Source: Pseudomonadota bacterium (GTDB lineage Bacteria; Myxococcota_A; Polyangia; Polyangiales; Polyangiaceae). From it: a stretch of DNA of 41,623 bases. Positions 31,042-40,832 of the stretch are shown piece after piece. The stretch covers positions 1 through 41,623 of the forward strand of contig JAEWRL010000232.1 in the NCBI GenBank assembly GCA_023398955.1. Direction: 5' to 3'. Made by a program: the position numbers and the translations under genes. Positions within the stretch are counted from its first letter, which is position 1, and each line of letters opens with the position of its first letter. Under the pieces are notes generated by a model. It saw only the letters and a list, made by a program, of their open reading frames with translations. It did not search any database and was not told the origin of the DNA.

Positions 31042-33025
31042 AAACGCTCTCCGCGAAAGGTGCAGCGCCGATCCGGCGATAGGTCTCGATGAAGCGCTCG
31101 GCGGGGCTCGTGCGCTGCTCCACGTAGGTTCGGAGCACTGCCTTGACGGCATCGATGATGCGCTCCCTAGGCAGCGCGGGGCCCAGGGCACGCCCCAGGG
31201 AGGCATCGTCGCTCGACGAACCGCCAAGCATCAGCTGGTAGTACTCGACGCCGCGCTTGTCGATGCCGAGTATTCCGATGTTGCCTACGTGATGGTGGCC
31301 GCACGCATTGATACATCCACTCAGGTTGATTGTCACTCGAGACAGGTCGTGAACCGCCTCGACGTCTTGGAAGGCGCGAATCAACTCCTCGGCCACCGGA
31401 ATGCTGCGCGCGTTTGCCAAGGCGCAGTAGTCCAGGCCCGGACACGTGATGACGTCCGTCACGGAGTTCATGTTAGGATGGGTAAGCCCCAGCGGTGTGA
31501 GACTCTCCCAGAGCTGGCAAAGAACGCGCGTTTCGACGTCCGGCAGTACGAGGTTCTGCCGGTGCGTGACAACGAGGCGCCCGAAGCCAAACTGGTCGGC
31601 GATGGACGCTACCTCGTCCATGCGTGCCGCGGACAGATCTCCGGGAGGGAGCTCAGTGTTCTTCAGAGGGAGGGCGACGATGCTGTAGCCAGGCACGCGA
31701 TGTGGGAACACGTTGCTCCTCACCCACTGCGCGAACTCCCGGTTCTTGGATAGGAGCGCCGCTTGCACCGCCGTTTCGCTGGCGGCAAGCTTCTCGTAGC
31801 GGGGTTCGATGAAGTGCTCCTTCATCTTCTCGATGTCTCGGCTTTCGAGATGAAGCGGACCATCTTTCAGCTTCTCCCACTCCTCCTCCACCTTCCTGGC
31901 AAACTCTGGAGGGCCAAGAGCATCGACGAGCACCTTGATTCGTGCCTTGAACTTGTTGTCGCGCCGACCATACCGGTTGTAGACGCGCAGAATGGCCTCG
32001 CAGTAGGAGAGCAGGTGGGGCTTCGGGAGAAACTCACGGATTGTCGGACCGACGTAAGGGGACCGTCCCAGTCCGCCGCCAGCGATCACTTCGAAGCCCA
32101 CCTCGCCGCGATCGCTCCGCACGAGCCGCAGCCCGATGTCGTGCAGGCGTATCGCAGCGCGGTCCTCGGCGGCCCCCGTTATCGCGATCTTGAATTTGCG
32201 CGGAAGGTGGGCGAATTCGGGGTGAAAGGTGGACCACTGCCGCAGCAGCTCGGCGTAGGGACGCGGATCCTCGATCTCGTCTCTCGCGACCCCCGCAAAC
32301 GGGTCAGAGGTGACGTTTCGCACGCAGTTGCCGCTTGTCTGTATCGCGTGCATCTCCACCTCGGCGAGCTCGTCGAGGATGCTCGGCACATCCTCGAGCG
32401 CGATCCAATTGAGTTGGATGTTCTGTCGAGTCGTGAAATGCCCGTAACCCAGGTCGTACTTCCTGGTGATGTCCGCCAGGCGGTAGAGCTGCCGGCTGCT
32501 GAGCTGTCCGTAAGGCACCGCGATGCGCAGCATGTAGGCGTGCAGCTGCATGTAAAGGCCGTTCTGCAAGCGCAGCGGCTTGAACTCGGCCTCCGTGATC
32601 TCGCCACTGAGCCGACGCCGGACTTGATCCCGGAACTGGGCGGCGCGCTCTCGCACCAGCCGCTGGTCTAGCTCGTCGTAACGGTACACGGAGGGAGGGT
32701 GCTGTGCGCGCGCCGTGCGCTGGACCGATGCTGCCGCACGCGCCCCCGCATAGCGCTCAGTGATCCATTCAGGCACGTGAGCACGAATGCGTTCGCGGGT
32801 GGTCAGCGCATCGGGACCACCGGCTGCGGTCTGCACTGCAGTGGCGTAGGGATCGCACACAGCTGCCTCCTCACTCCTCGCCCATGCGAGCAGGTCGTCA
32901 CGCAGCCCGGTGTCCTGGAGCACCTGTGCCCGGCTGAAATCATCCACCCACTCCCGATCGGGACCAAGGTAGACAGTTCGCCCGTCCTTCGTTCGGTTTG
33001 CCGTAATCACCAGCTGGGTATTCAC
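31028..33025 (-). CDS. cysI: Sulfite reductase (siroheme/[4Fe-4S]) with fused N-terminal DUF2849 domain
   Basis: The 665-residue protein has two parts. Residues 1 to about 100 match DUF2849 (LVITANRTKDGRTVYLGPDREWVDDFSRAQVL). From about 112 the ferredoxin-type nitrite/sulfite reductase begins (PSVYRYDELDQRLVRERAAQFRDQVRRRLSGE). The C-terminal half carries the cluster ligands CPGLDYC and SGCINAC, which bind the [4Fe-4S] cluster bridged to siroheme. The enzyme reduces sulfite to sulfide; the adjacent DUF934 gene favours sulfite over nitrite. In many bacteria DUF2849 is a separate small gene just upstream of cysI. The GTG start at 33025 has GGAG nearby and is the start of DUF2849 homology; the longer frame is non-homologous. 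Confidence 0.92.
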   Translation of the reverse strand: MNTQLVITANRTKDGRTVYLGPDREWVDDFSRAQVLQDTGLRDDLLAWARSEEAAVCDPYATAVQTAAGGPDALTTRERIRAHVPEWITERYAGARAAASVQRTARAQHPPSVYRYDELDQRLVRERAAQFRDQVRRRLSGEITEAEFKPLRLQNGLYMQLHAYMLRIAVPYGQLSSRQLYRLADITRKYDLGYGHFTTRQNIQLNWIALEDVPSILDELAEVEMHAIQTSGNCVRNVTSDPFAGVARDEIEDPRPYAELLRQWSTFHPEFAHLPRKFKIAITGAAEDRAAIRLHDIGLRLVRSDRGEVGFEVIAGGGLGRSPYVGPTIREFLPKPHLLSYCEAILRVYNRYGRRDNKFKARIKVLVDALGPPEFARKVEEEWEKLKDGPLHLESRDIEKMKEHFIEPRYEKLAASETAVQAALLSKNREFAQWVRSNVFPHRVPGYSIVALPLKNTELPPGDLSAARMDEVASIADQFGFGRLVVTHRQNLVLPDVETRVLCQLWESLTPLGLTHPNMNSVTDVITCPGLDYCALANARSIPVAEELIRAFQDVEAVHDLSRVTINLSGCINACGHHHVGNIGILGIDKRGVEYYQLMLGGSSSDDASLGRALGPALPRERIIDAVKAVLRTYVEQRTSPAERFIETYRRIGAAPFAESVYGSH

Positions 33026-33147
33026 GCACTTCTCCGGTCGGAAAACACGAGAATAACTTGGGACGCTACCCAGCCGGGCGCAAGTGCGAGTTTCGGGCGA
33101 GGGCGAGCTCGCAGAGAAATTGGAAGCGGGAACAGGCCGGCTGGGCG

Positions 33148-35769
33148 CTAGCGACGCAATTCCTCGGCGCGCCGCAGCGCCGACAGTGCGCGGGTTGTGT
33201 TCCCGGCGCGATTCGCCGCCTCTGCCGCACGTACCCAGAGGGCGGCAGAGCACGATAACGCAGCTGCCCGGGAGAAAAAGTCGGCTGCCCGTTCCCAGAG
33301 CCTGTGTGAAGCGAACAGCTCCGCTACAGTGACCAGCGGCTGCACGCAGGGTGTCGCGCTGGCGCATGCAAGATGAAGATAATCGTCGACTGCCGACTCG
33401 ATGGCGCGCGCGCTGCTCTCTGCGGGAACGGCACGCAGGCGGAGCGCTTGGCAATCGAGTGCCTCCGCGGACTCGGCGCAACCCTCGGTCAGGAGGGTGA
33501 AGGCCTGTGTTCCCTCGCCCTCTAGCAAGAGAAGCTTTGCCTCCGCGAGGACGGTCCATGCTGCCGTGTCGGATGACCGCTTCAGCAGGGTAATGAGGGC
33601 TCGCGCGCGAGCCACACGTGCTGCGCGCCCTCTGCCCTGGCAGACCGAAGTCCCGTCCTCCAAACATGCCGTCAACGTGTGCAGCAGCGCGAGGCGGGGG
33701 CGGGATTCGCCAGCATGGTCTCCAGCTACAGCGGTCTCGAGCAACTCTAACCTCAGGTCGTAGTCACGGGCGATCGAACGGTCCTTCGCCAGGGCCACCA
33801 GGAAGGCCAAGCCTCGCGGTCCTCCCGGGGCGGCGCGCCTGAGCCGTCGCGGATCCCGCGTCACCGAAAGCACAAACTCCGCCGCCGAGGGAGTCAGCGC
33901 AGGTGTCCGCTCTATCGCCATCGCCACCATCCGTAGGCCCTGGCCGGTGACCCCTCGACCGTGAAGTAGCCTGGCGAGCGCGAGGTACCCATGCCCGGAG
34001 TCTGGCGCTCGTCGGATGGCCTGACCTGCCCACCGGAGCCCGTCACCCGTGCCAGTCGCCACGGTGAGGTGGGCTCCCACGAGCGCAAAGTAGGGATCCG
34101 CTGGGTAGCTGGTCACGAGGCGTGCTGTCTGGTCGAGCAGAGCGTGCGGGTCATGATGCGGATCGAGCAGCGTGGCTCGGAGCCTCCGGCGTTCTTCGTC
34201 CGGCACGGAAAGCGTCGAAGGGATCACCCAGAGCAGCGGAAAGGCGGCGAGCAGCAGCGCACATGCCGCGAGCTGCCCGGACCGAGTGCCGTCGCGCTCA
34301 CCGGCGAGCCGCACGGGGGGCGCGCCGCCTGTCGGTGAGTGCCACGACTCTCCCGCCGGGCGATGATCGATCTGCGCTGGCGACCAGAGACCGCCAAGCA
34401 GGGCTGACACCATGATGCCGACCGCGGGCACCTCGAGGGCGATGTCGAGGAGGTTCTGAGCGAAGAGTACCGCCAGCCCCAGAGCCGAGGATAGCTCGAT
34501 GGCGCGAAGCTCGGAGGTCCAGAGAACCTTCCAATAGGCCCGCGCAAGGGTTGCCATGGCGACGACCGTGACGGGGACCCCCCACTCGGTCATCCATTGG
34601 GTGAGGAAATTCTCCGAGTACTGAAACCGCAGATGTGCATTCGCCTGCGCGTAAGCCGGGAAGACCGTATCGAAGCTCCCCCTTCCAGCTCCGAACCAGG
34701 GGAAGTCGCGCACCATGTCCCATGTCCACGGGAACAGCTTCAGCTTCGCGGTGCTCTCCCGGATCAGTTCAGGCAGAAGCGCACTGCTCCCCAGCGCCAA
34801 CACGAGCCCGGCGCCGGCCAACGCGACGGACCCGACGAGCCCAAGATGATGGAGACGCTGCGTGGGCGCCATCCACCGGCGCCCGACACCGAGGGCGATG
34901 AGCACGACCAGCGTGGCCAGTCCTGCAAGGAGCGTCGCGATGGCCGCCCGCGACCCATAGCTGACGCTAATCGCGACGCACGTTCCTGCCCCGAGAACGG
35001 CAAGCCCCCGCCAGCGCTGCCTGCGCCTCGACAACGCGACGCCAAGCAGGCAGAAGATCCCGACATTGAGGTACCCGCTGAGATTGTTAGGGTTCATCAG
35101 CGGTCCCAACGCCCAGGGGATGCCTGCTTCTACGGGACGATACAGCCCAAGGTACCGCTGCGCGTCGAAGACACCATGCCCGAGGATGGACAAAGCGCAA
35201 AGTACGGCGGTCACACCCACGAGCTCCGGGACCCAATGGGCCCCACGGCGCCTCGTAACCCGCGCAGCGACGAGGAGCGTGCTCGCGTAGATCGCCCACT
35301 TCAAGCACTCCCGATACGAGCCGCTGGGGGCGACGCTGATCGGCGCATACGCGACGGTCTCGCCCACGAGGCGCTTCGCGTCAATCCATATCGCGGCGTT
35401 GTTCGGTGCCAGGAGTGTCAGCAGGGCCAGCGGCAATGGGATGCACTGCAGCGCCGTGTATGCGGCAAGTCCGAGGAGCACCACAGCGGGCAAAGGGAGC
35501 TGCTCGGGTTTTGCGAAGGGCGTGAGGACACAAAACGTGCCCAAGGACAGCGCCACGGCACCCGCTCCCACCAATGCCCAGTCGTGGACCGCGCCGAGCG
35601 CACCGACGCTCCCACTGACCAGGACGATCAGTCCGACGCGTAAGAGGCGGCTTTGAGCGCGACGGCGGCGTGCACGCGTGAGTGAGCCCGAAGTGATGGG
35701 GTCGAGCGCTCGTTCCGGCTGAACTCGGGCGATGCGGGCCATTTTGTCAGCTGCGCCAGCTGAGTTCAT
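33148..35769 (-). CDS. O-antigen ligase/polymerase-family membrane protein with repeat-rich C-terminus
   Basis: The protein has about 873 residues. The first half is an integral membrane region of about ten segments with a large periplasmic loop and the Wzy_C-type pattern (PLMNPNNLSGYLNVGIF, later FPWFGAGRGSFDTVFPAYAQAN and YSENFLTQWMTEWG). The second half is soluble, helical and TPR-like (LARLLHGRGVTGQGLRMVAMAIERTP and similar). Such proteins polymerise or ligate surface polysaccharide on the periplasmic side. The ATG at 35769 has GGAG about nine bases upstream and overlaps the preceding gene by 23 bp; GTG 35784 and ATG 35742 are alternatives. It is third in the Wzc-type gene run. Confidence 0.84.
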   Translation of the reverse strand: MNSAGAADKMARIARVQPERALDPITSGSLTRARRRRAQSRLLRVGLIVLVSGSVGALGAVHDWALVGAGAVALSLGTFCVLTPFAKPEQLPLPAVVLLGLAAYTALQCIPLPLALLTLLAPNNAAIWIDAKRLVGETVAYAPISVAPSGSYRECLKWAIYASTLLVAARVTRRRGAHWVPELVGVTAVLCALSILGHGVFDAQRYLGLYRPVEAGIPWALGPLMNPNNLSGYLNVGIFCLLGVALSRRRQRWRGLAVLGAGTCVAISVSYGSRAAIATLLAGLATLVVLIALGVGRRWMAPTQRLHHLGLVGSVALAGAGLVLALGSSALLPELIRESTAKLKLFPWTWDMVRDFPWFGAGRGSFDTVFPAYAQANAHLRFQYSENFLTQWMTEWGVPVTVVAMATLARAYWKVLWTSELRAIELSSALGLAVLFAQNLLDIALEVPAVGIMVSALLGGLWSPAQIDHRPAGESWHSPTGGAPPVRLAGERDGTRSGQLAACALLLAAFPLLWVIPSTLSVPDEERRRLRATLLDPHHDPHALLDQTARLVTSYPADPYFALVGAHLTVATGTGDGLRWAGQAIRRAPDSGHGYLALARLLHGRGVTGQGLRMVAMAIERTPALTPSAAEFVLSVTRDPRRLRRAAPGGPRGLAFLVALAKDRSIARDYDLRLELLETAVAGDHAGESRPRLALLHTLTACLEDGTSVCQGRGRAARVARARALITLLKRSSDTAAWTVLAEAKLLLLEGEGTQAFTLLTEGCAESAEALDCQALRLRAVPAESSARAIESAVDDYLHLACASATPCVQPLVTVAELFASHRLWERAADFFSRAAALSCSAALWVRAAEAANRAGNTTRALSALRRAEELRR

Positions 35770-37057
35770 GGGCGCGTGCTCCACTCCTGCGGTTTACGCC
35801 GCGAGCGAGCACGAGCAGGGGTACCACGTAGAAGGGCATCATCGGCGCGCGATACCGCGAGAGGCTGCCAAGGTTCGTCGTGGCCATCCCGACTCCGAGC
35901 GCGATGCCGAGAGCCATTGCAAGGCTGAAGACCAGCAACGGTTGCTCCCGCAGGCGACGCAAGCAGCGATGAGGTCCTACCGCGAGCAGGACCCAGAGTA
36001 GCAGGAGGGTGGTGACGAAGGTCTCCGCTGCGTTCAGCACGATTTGGGGGTTCGAGGCTTCCAGCAGTGTGGGACGGAAGAGCGCGGTGGCGAGGGCGAA
36101 AGGGACCTGCGAGGCATGGCCTCGTAGCGTGCCGTCGCCGGCTTCATCGAAAGCGTAGTCGGAACCCCCACGCGTCTGTTCCACCAGGCGCTGTTGGTGT
36201 GCTAGCTCACTGGCGAGCGAGGTCACATCGAAGCGGGGAAACAGGTGGCCGATGCCGACGAACGCGCTGAGCACCACCGCGACGCCCACGACGGCCCCGC
36301 CGACGCGGAGCGAGCGTTGGCGCCGCCTCGGTGGAGCACGATGTCCATCGAAGAAGAGCCACAGGCCGGCAGCGATGCCGAACGGCATGAGGAGGTACGC
36401 CTTGACGAGAGCGACGGCGGTGGTGCCGCCGATGAAGAGGGAGAGGCCCAGCCAGGACCTGTGGCGAGTCGCGAGCGCATAGCCGCCAAATACCGCGAGC
36501 CCCAGTCCGCCCACGGCGATCGTCTCCTTGAGCAATCCGCTGGACCAGAAGGCCACTGATGGGATGAAGAGGCAACCGAACAGCGCAGCGGGTCTATGCT
36601 CGGGAGCGAGCTCGCTCCGAAAGGTCCGGTACGTGGCGAGCTTTCCCAGGAAGGCAAATCCTCCAACAAGGATGCTTGCCGCCACCAGTGAGTCATTGGC
36701 GAGGAAGGCGACGAACGTGCTGATCGCGAACATGGATCCCGTGGCCCCACCAACCAGTTCGGGTGGAAAGAGGGGCGTACGGTGCTGGAAGAGCTCTTGG
36801 ACGAGCAACCACGACACTTCGACCGGGGAGTCCCGCAACATCGCCGCGAACATGACTCCCAGTCTATGGTAGGTGTCCATGTCGCCAGTCCCGTAGAGGT
36901 TCCGGACGATGTAGACGTGGGAGATGGCGGTGGCGATATGCAACAGGAGGCACGCCCAAAGCCAATGACGTTCGTTCGTAGAGAAATGCCTGCGAGCCAA
37001 CCCCACGATCAGCACGAGGCAGAGTACGATCGGAGTGGACGCAAGGACGTGACCCAT
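35747..37057 (-). CDS. Multi-spanning membrane protein, probably in polysaccharide assembly
   Basis: The 436-residue protein has about ten to eleven hydrophobic segments and no soluble domain. It contains HVYIVRNLYGTGDMDTYHRLG in an early loop and, mid-way, PSVAFWSSGLLKETIAVGG, a pattern seen in uncharacterised EpsG/Wzy-like proteins. I cannot assign a specific reaction. It starts 29 bp after the Wzc-type gene and overlaps the following polymerase/ligase gene, so it belongs to one transcription unit with both, and a polysaccharide polymerase or translocation role is likely. Confidence 0.68.
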   Translation of the reverse strand: MGHVLASTPIVLCLVLIVGLARRHFSTNERHWLWACLLLHIATAISHVYIVRNLYGTGDMDTYHRLGVMFAAMLRDSPVEVSWLLVQELFQHRTPLFPPELVGGATGSMFAISTFVAFLANDSLVAASILVGGFAFLGKLATYRTFRSELAPEHRPAALFGCLFIPSVAFWSSGLLKETIAVGGLGLAVFGGYALATRHRSWLGLSLFIGGTTAVALVKAYLLMPFGIAAGLWLFFDGHRAPPRRRQRSLRVGGAVVGVAVVLSAFVGIGHLFPRFDVTSLASELAHQQRLVEQTRGGSDYAFDEAGDGTLRGHASQVPFALATALFRPTLLEASNPQIVLNAAETFVTTLLLLWVLLAVGPHRCLRRLREQPLLVFSLAMALGIALGVGMATTNLGSLSRYRAPMMPFYVVPLLVLARGVNRRSGARAHELSWRS

Positions 37058-37086
37058 GGGTGAGCTGGGAGGGTGCGACGTCTCAC

Positions 37087-39321
37087 CTACGCGGCATCAT
37101 CGCGCGCTGGGGCACGGTCGCTATAGTAGTAATAGTAGTTGGGGTATCCGCGATCGGGGCTTGTGGCGTTGATGACCGCGCCCACCAGATTGCCATCGAC
37201 GCTGCGAATGGCGAGGGCCGCGCGCTTGGTCAGCTCCTTTGCCGTGCGCATCGCTCTCAAAACCAGCACAGTGCAATCGGCGCGGGTCGAGAGGATGGTT
37301 GCGTCCGTAACGGCACCGACTGGTGGGCTGTCGAGCACTACGCGGTCATATCGTTTCTCGAGATCGGCGAGGAGCGCGTTGAAGCTTGCACTGCCGAGGA
37401 GCTCCGCTGGATTGGGGACGTGGCCGCGTGCGGGTAGGCAGCTGAGATTGGGGACCTCCGTTGTCAGGTCCGACCTGTCGAGTAACGAACGATCCAGGAT
37501 GGCCTCGGCAGTCGTGCACGCGGCTTCCGTGCTGAAGAGCTGATGAATCCGCGGACGGCGCAAGTCACAATCGAGCAGCAGCACACGATGGCCCGCTTGC
37601 GCCATAGCAATCGCAATCCACGAGGCTACGGTCGACTTTCCATCGCCCGGACCTGGACTGGTCACTAGTATGGTGCGGTGAGGGCGGTCCGGCGACATGA
37701 ACAGCAGGTTGGTGCGTAGCGCACGGGCAGCCTCGGCGACCGCGCTCTGCGGCGCCTCGTGGACCGCGAGCTCCAGCGGACCGGGTACCTTCGTCGGCGC
37801 GGAGATGCTCGCCGAACCGCGGCGCCGAGTGCTCACTGAACCCATCTCGCCGCGCTCTTTCGGCAGAACGCCGATCACGGTGAGACCGAGCTCTTCCTCC
37901 ACGTCCGACGGGCTCTTCACCGTCCGATCGAGCGCCTCCCGGGCCACCGCGGCTGCGAGGCCAATCAACAGGCCTACCAGAACCCCAAAACCGATCTGTA
38001 ACGGGACGCGCAGACCAACCGGTGTGCCATCCAAGGGAGCATCGAGGACCCGAATGTTGTTGACGTGCATGAGAGCCGCGAGGTCGGTCTCCTTGGAACG
38101 CTCGAGCACCATCGAATATAGCTTCTCGTTGTTCTTCTTGAGGCGTGCGAGTCGCTGAAACTCGATGTCCAACAGGTTCAGGTCGAGCGCCCGTTGCTTG
38201 GCGCCTTCGTAGAGCCCCTCGATTCGAGCGAGCTCGCCATCGAGCGCTCGGAGGTCCTGAGCAGTTCCACGAGTGACGTTACCGATTTCGGCGACCAAGG
38301 CTACCTGCAGCCCGCTAACCCTCGATCGCACTGCCTGGGCTCGAGGGTGGTTCTCGCCCTTGCCCGACGCGGCGAGTTCGTCGCGTTCGCGGACTGCGCT
38401 GAGGTAGTCTTCTCGAAGGGTTTCAAGCATTGGATTGTGCAAGACCGCACTCGCCGGCAGCCGCTCGATGGATTCAGGTGCCATCTGCTCTAGTGTCTTG
38501 AGACGGCTCTGGAGCCTTGCACGCTCTGCCCGTAGGGTAGTGATACGAGTATTCAACTGACCCATCTCGTCGCGAAGCATGTTCGTTTGGTCATCGAACG
38601 AAACGGACAGGATGCGCTTATCCTTCTTGTACTCGTGCAGCGCGAGTTCGCTGCGCTCCAGTTCGCCCTTCAGCTTCGTGAGCTGCCCACGCAGCCACTC
38701 GCTGGCTGATTGTGACGTGGCCGCGAGCTCGTCCAGGTTGTGGTGTATGTATGTGTCGGCGAGCGCTTCGAGGACACGGCGGGCTCGCTCCGGATCTGCG
38801 TCCTCATATGACACCTCGACGATACGCGTGTCCGACTGGACCTTGACCGACAGACGCTCCAGCAGAACCCGTGCGGCGCGTTGCACCGAGACGTCTGGCC
38901 GAGCCGGCTGCTGCCCCTTGGGCAGATTCTCGATGAACCCCTGATCGCGATGGAGGTTGAGCCGCCTTACCACTTCCAGCGCTACCTGACGGCTTTGAAT
39001 GATTTGGACCTGAGTCGCGTGGTACTCCTTGTTCGACCAATAGGCGCTGAAGTCGACGACTCGCTCGACGTCCTTGCCGAGGGGCTGGGGCGGATCGGGG
39101 TCGATGAGCATCGTCATGGTGGAACGATGGAGCTTCGTCTGGCCCAAGACGTAGAAGGCGATCACGATCGCGACGCTCATCGTGGTCAGAAGGAGAATGA
39201 GCCAGTGCTTGTGCGCAGCCTGCCCGATCTGCACCAAGCTTAAGCCGTCCGACTCGCTCGAGTTGGGAATCCCTCGGGGTTTCCCGACGTGAGAGGCAAG
39301 CGGTAACGGGAGCTTGGACAT
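37087..39321 (-). CDS. Wzc-type polysaccharide co-polymerase and tyrosine autokinase
   Basis: The 744-residue inner-membrane protein has a first membrane segment at about 38-60, a periplasmic region with long coiled-coil stretches (for example LRGQLTKLKGELERSELALHEYKK), a second segment (VPLQIGFGVLVGLLIGLAAAVA), and a cytoplasmic BY-kinase domain. The kinase shows Walker A SPGPGDGKST, Walker A' LLLDCDLRRP and Walker B VVLDSPPVG. The C-terminus carries a tyrosine cluster, YPNYYYYYSD, as expected for autophosphorylation sites. Such proteins set the length and export of capsule or exopolysaccharide. It heads a run of three genes. No Wza export protein or glycosyltransferases are in the window. 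Confidence 0.93.
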   Translation of the reverse strand: MSKLPLPLASHVGKPRGIPNSSESDGLSLVQIGQAAHKHWLILLLTTMSVAIVIAFYVLGQTKLHRSTMTMLIDPDPPQPLGKDVERVVDFSAYWSNKEYHATQVQIIQSRQVALEVVRRLNLHRDQGFIENLPKGQQPARPDVSVQRAARVLLERLSVKVQSDTRIVEVSYEDADPERARRVLEALADTYIHHNLDELAATSQSASEWLRGQLTKLKGELERSELALHEYKKDKRILSVSFDDQTNMLRDEMGQLNTRITTLRAERARLQSRLKTLEQMAPESIERLPASAVLHNPMLETLREDYLSAVRERDELAASGKGENHPRAQAVRSRVSGLQVALVAEIGNVTRGTAQDLRALDGELARIEGLYEGAKQRALDLNLLDIEFQRLARLKKNNEKLYSMVLERSKETDLAALMHVNNIRVLDAPLDGTPVGLRVPLQIGFGVLVGLLIGLAAAVAREALDRTVKSPSDVEEELGLTVIGVLPKERGEMGSVSTRRRGSASISAPTKVPGPLELAVHEAPQSAVAEAARALRTNLLFMSPDRPHRTILVTSPGPGDGKSTVASWIAIAMAQAGHRVLLLDCDLRRPRIHQLFSTEAACTTAEAILDRSLLDRSDLTTEVPNLSCLPARGHVPNPAELLGSASFNALLADLEKRYDRVVLDSPPVGAVTDATILSTRADCTVLVLRAMRTAKELTKRAALAIRSVDGNLVGAVINATSPDRGYPNYYYYYSDRAPARDDAA

Positions 39322-39507
39322 GAGTTTCCGGCGAGCAGGACGGGTGCCGGAAACCGTTTTGGCCGCGGTCGCAATCGCCCGCAGCCCTTGGACCGCGCAC
39401 CCACCGGCCGAAGGATTCTACCGCGCCCAAGCCTCGCGTCGAGCTCCGTGCTAACCCAGGCGGTCGGCTGACAGGTATGTGGGCCGTTGGCGAGGCGCGC
39501 CGCATGC

Positions 39508-39924
39508 TCAACGCGGGCCGCGCAGGACTACTTCGTGAGTGACGTTCACCGAAGCCGACAGCATACGTGTCACCGAGCAGTACTTTTCCATGGACAGCTC
39601 GACGGCGCGGCGCGCTTTGTTTTCGGCGACATTCCCCGCGATACGAAACTGTACGTGGATGCTCCGGAAGACCTTCGGGATCGTCTCGGCACGCGTCCCC
39701 TCGACGACAATCTCCAGGGACTCGAAGGGCTCCTTTTGCTTCCCGAGGATCATCGCGACATCCACTCCGCTGCAGGCTGCGAGCGACGCGAGGACGCCTT
39801 CCATCGGGCGAAGGTAGGCGTCGTCACCTCCAAGCTCCGGAGTCCCATCGAGTCGCAGGTGAGCCCCGCGCTCCGTTCGCGCCACGAAGCCCATGGGTTG
39901 CTGATGAGTAACAGTCACTTTCAC
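39508..39924 (-). CDS. OsmC/Ohr-family protein
   Basis: The 138-residue protein is an OsmC-family peroxidase-like protein. It has the two family cysteines, Cys51 in LAACSGVDV and Cys116 in EKYCSVTRML, placed like the redox pair that reduces organic hydroperoxides. The opening VTHQQPMGFVARTERGAHLRLDG and the block YLRPMEGVLASLAAC fit the YhfA-like OsmC branch. The gene overlaps the stop of cysM by four bases (ATGA), so the two are expressed together, consistent with thiol or redox metabolism next to cysteine synthesis. Confidence 0.9.
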   Translation of the reverse strand: MKVTVTHQQPMGFVARTERGAHLRLDGTPELGGDDAYLRPMEGVLASLAACSGVDVAMILGKQKEPFESLEIVVEGTRAETIPKVFRSIHVQFRIAGNVAENKARRAVELSMEKYCSVTRMLSASVNVTHEVVLRGPR

Positions 39925-40832
39925 GCGCCAACCTCCTCGCTCGCAAAGAGCCCGCTCGACAGATAGCGATCACCGCGATCACAGATGATCACGACGACTA
40001 CGCCCGCTTCAATTTCGGTGGTCAGCTGGAGCGCCGCCCACGTGGCACCTCCGCTGGAAACGCCAGCGAACACGCCCTCCTCGCGAGCCAGGCGCCGCGC
40101 CATCTTTTCGGCATCACCCTGACTGACTCTGAGGATCCGACCGAGACGCTGCGGCTCGTAAATGCGAGGTTGGTATGCCTCGGGCCACGCGCGAATGCCG
40201 GGGATTTGGGCTCCCTCTGCGGGGTGAACACCAATCACCTCCACGTGCGGAGCAGCTTTCTCGAAGAAGCGCGCGACACCCATCGCCGTGCCGGTCGTTC
40301 CCATCGACGAAACGAAGTGGGTGACTTGGCCACCGGTGTCACGCCAGATCTCCGGTCCGGTAGTCTGCTCGTGTGCCCGCCAGTTGTCTGGGTTGGAGAA
40401 CTGATCGAGCATGACGCAGCCCCCCTGCTCGACTCGTGCCCGCGCGAAGTCGATGGCGCCCTCCATACCTCCGGCCTCTGACGTCAGGCTGACGAGGGCA
40501 CCGAAAGCGCGCATCGTCTGCACACGCTCCGCAGTGGCATTCTCGGGCATGACTAGCTCCAGCTGATACCCTTTCGCGCAGGCGATCATCGCCAGTGCGA
40601 TTCCAGTGTTACCGCTGGTCGGTTCCACGATGCGCACGCCGGGGCGCAACAGGCCGCGACGCTCGGCCCCTTCGATCATGCTTAGCGCAGGCCTGTCCTT
40701 GACGCTGCCTCCTGGATTGTGTCCTTCCAGCTTGCCGAAGAGGCGGACCGCTGGATTGGGACAGATTCGGTCGAGCGCGACGAGGGGAGTGTTGCCGACG
40801 AGGTCGGTGAGTCGCTTGTTCATGCTGGCCAT
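39921..40832 (-). CDS. cysM: Cysteine synthase B
   Basis: The 303-residue PLP enzyme makes cysteine from O-acetylserine and sulfide, or S-sulfocysteine from thiosulfate. It carries the PLP lysine in NPGGSVKDRPA (Lys45), the phosphate loop PTSGNTGIA, GTTGT in the middle and SSGGATWAAL near the C-terminus. Its length equals E. coli CysM, and EGHNPGGSVKDRPALSM favours CysM over CysK. The start is ATG 40832 or ATG 40823; neither has a clear Shine-Dalgarno. The ATGA overlap with osmC downstream shows coupling. Together with the sulfite reductase this supports sulfur assimilation. Confidence 0.93.
   Translation of the reverse strand: MASMNKRLTDLVGNTPLVALDRICPNPAVRLFGKLEGHNPGGSVKDRPALSMIEGAERRGLLRPGVRIVEPTSGNTGIALAMIACAKGYQLELVMPENATAERVQTMRAFGALVSLTSEAGGMEGAIDFARARVEQGGCVMLDQFSNPDNWRAHEQTTGPEIWRDTGGQVTHFVSSMGTTGTAMGVARFFEKAAPHVEVIGVHPAEGAQIPGIRAWPEAYQPRIYEPQRLGRILRVSQGDAEKMARRLAREEGVFAGVSSGGATWAALQLTTEIEAGVVVVIICDRGDRYLSSGLFASEEVGA

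Noticed and set aside
32699..33151. Plus-strand frame across the reductase gene start
   Set aside because: It is antisense to well-supported coding sequence and shows no domain.
33026..33667. N-terminal extension of the sulfite reductase to 879 residues
   Set aside because: The extra residues overlap the upstream polymerase/ligase gene and are Arg/Ser-rich with no homology; DUF2849 homology begins at the GTG at 33025.
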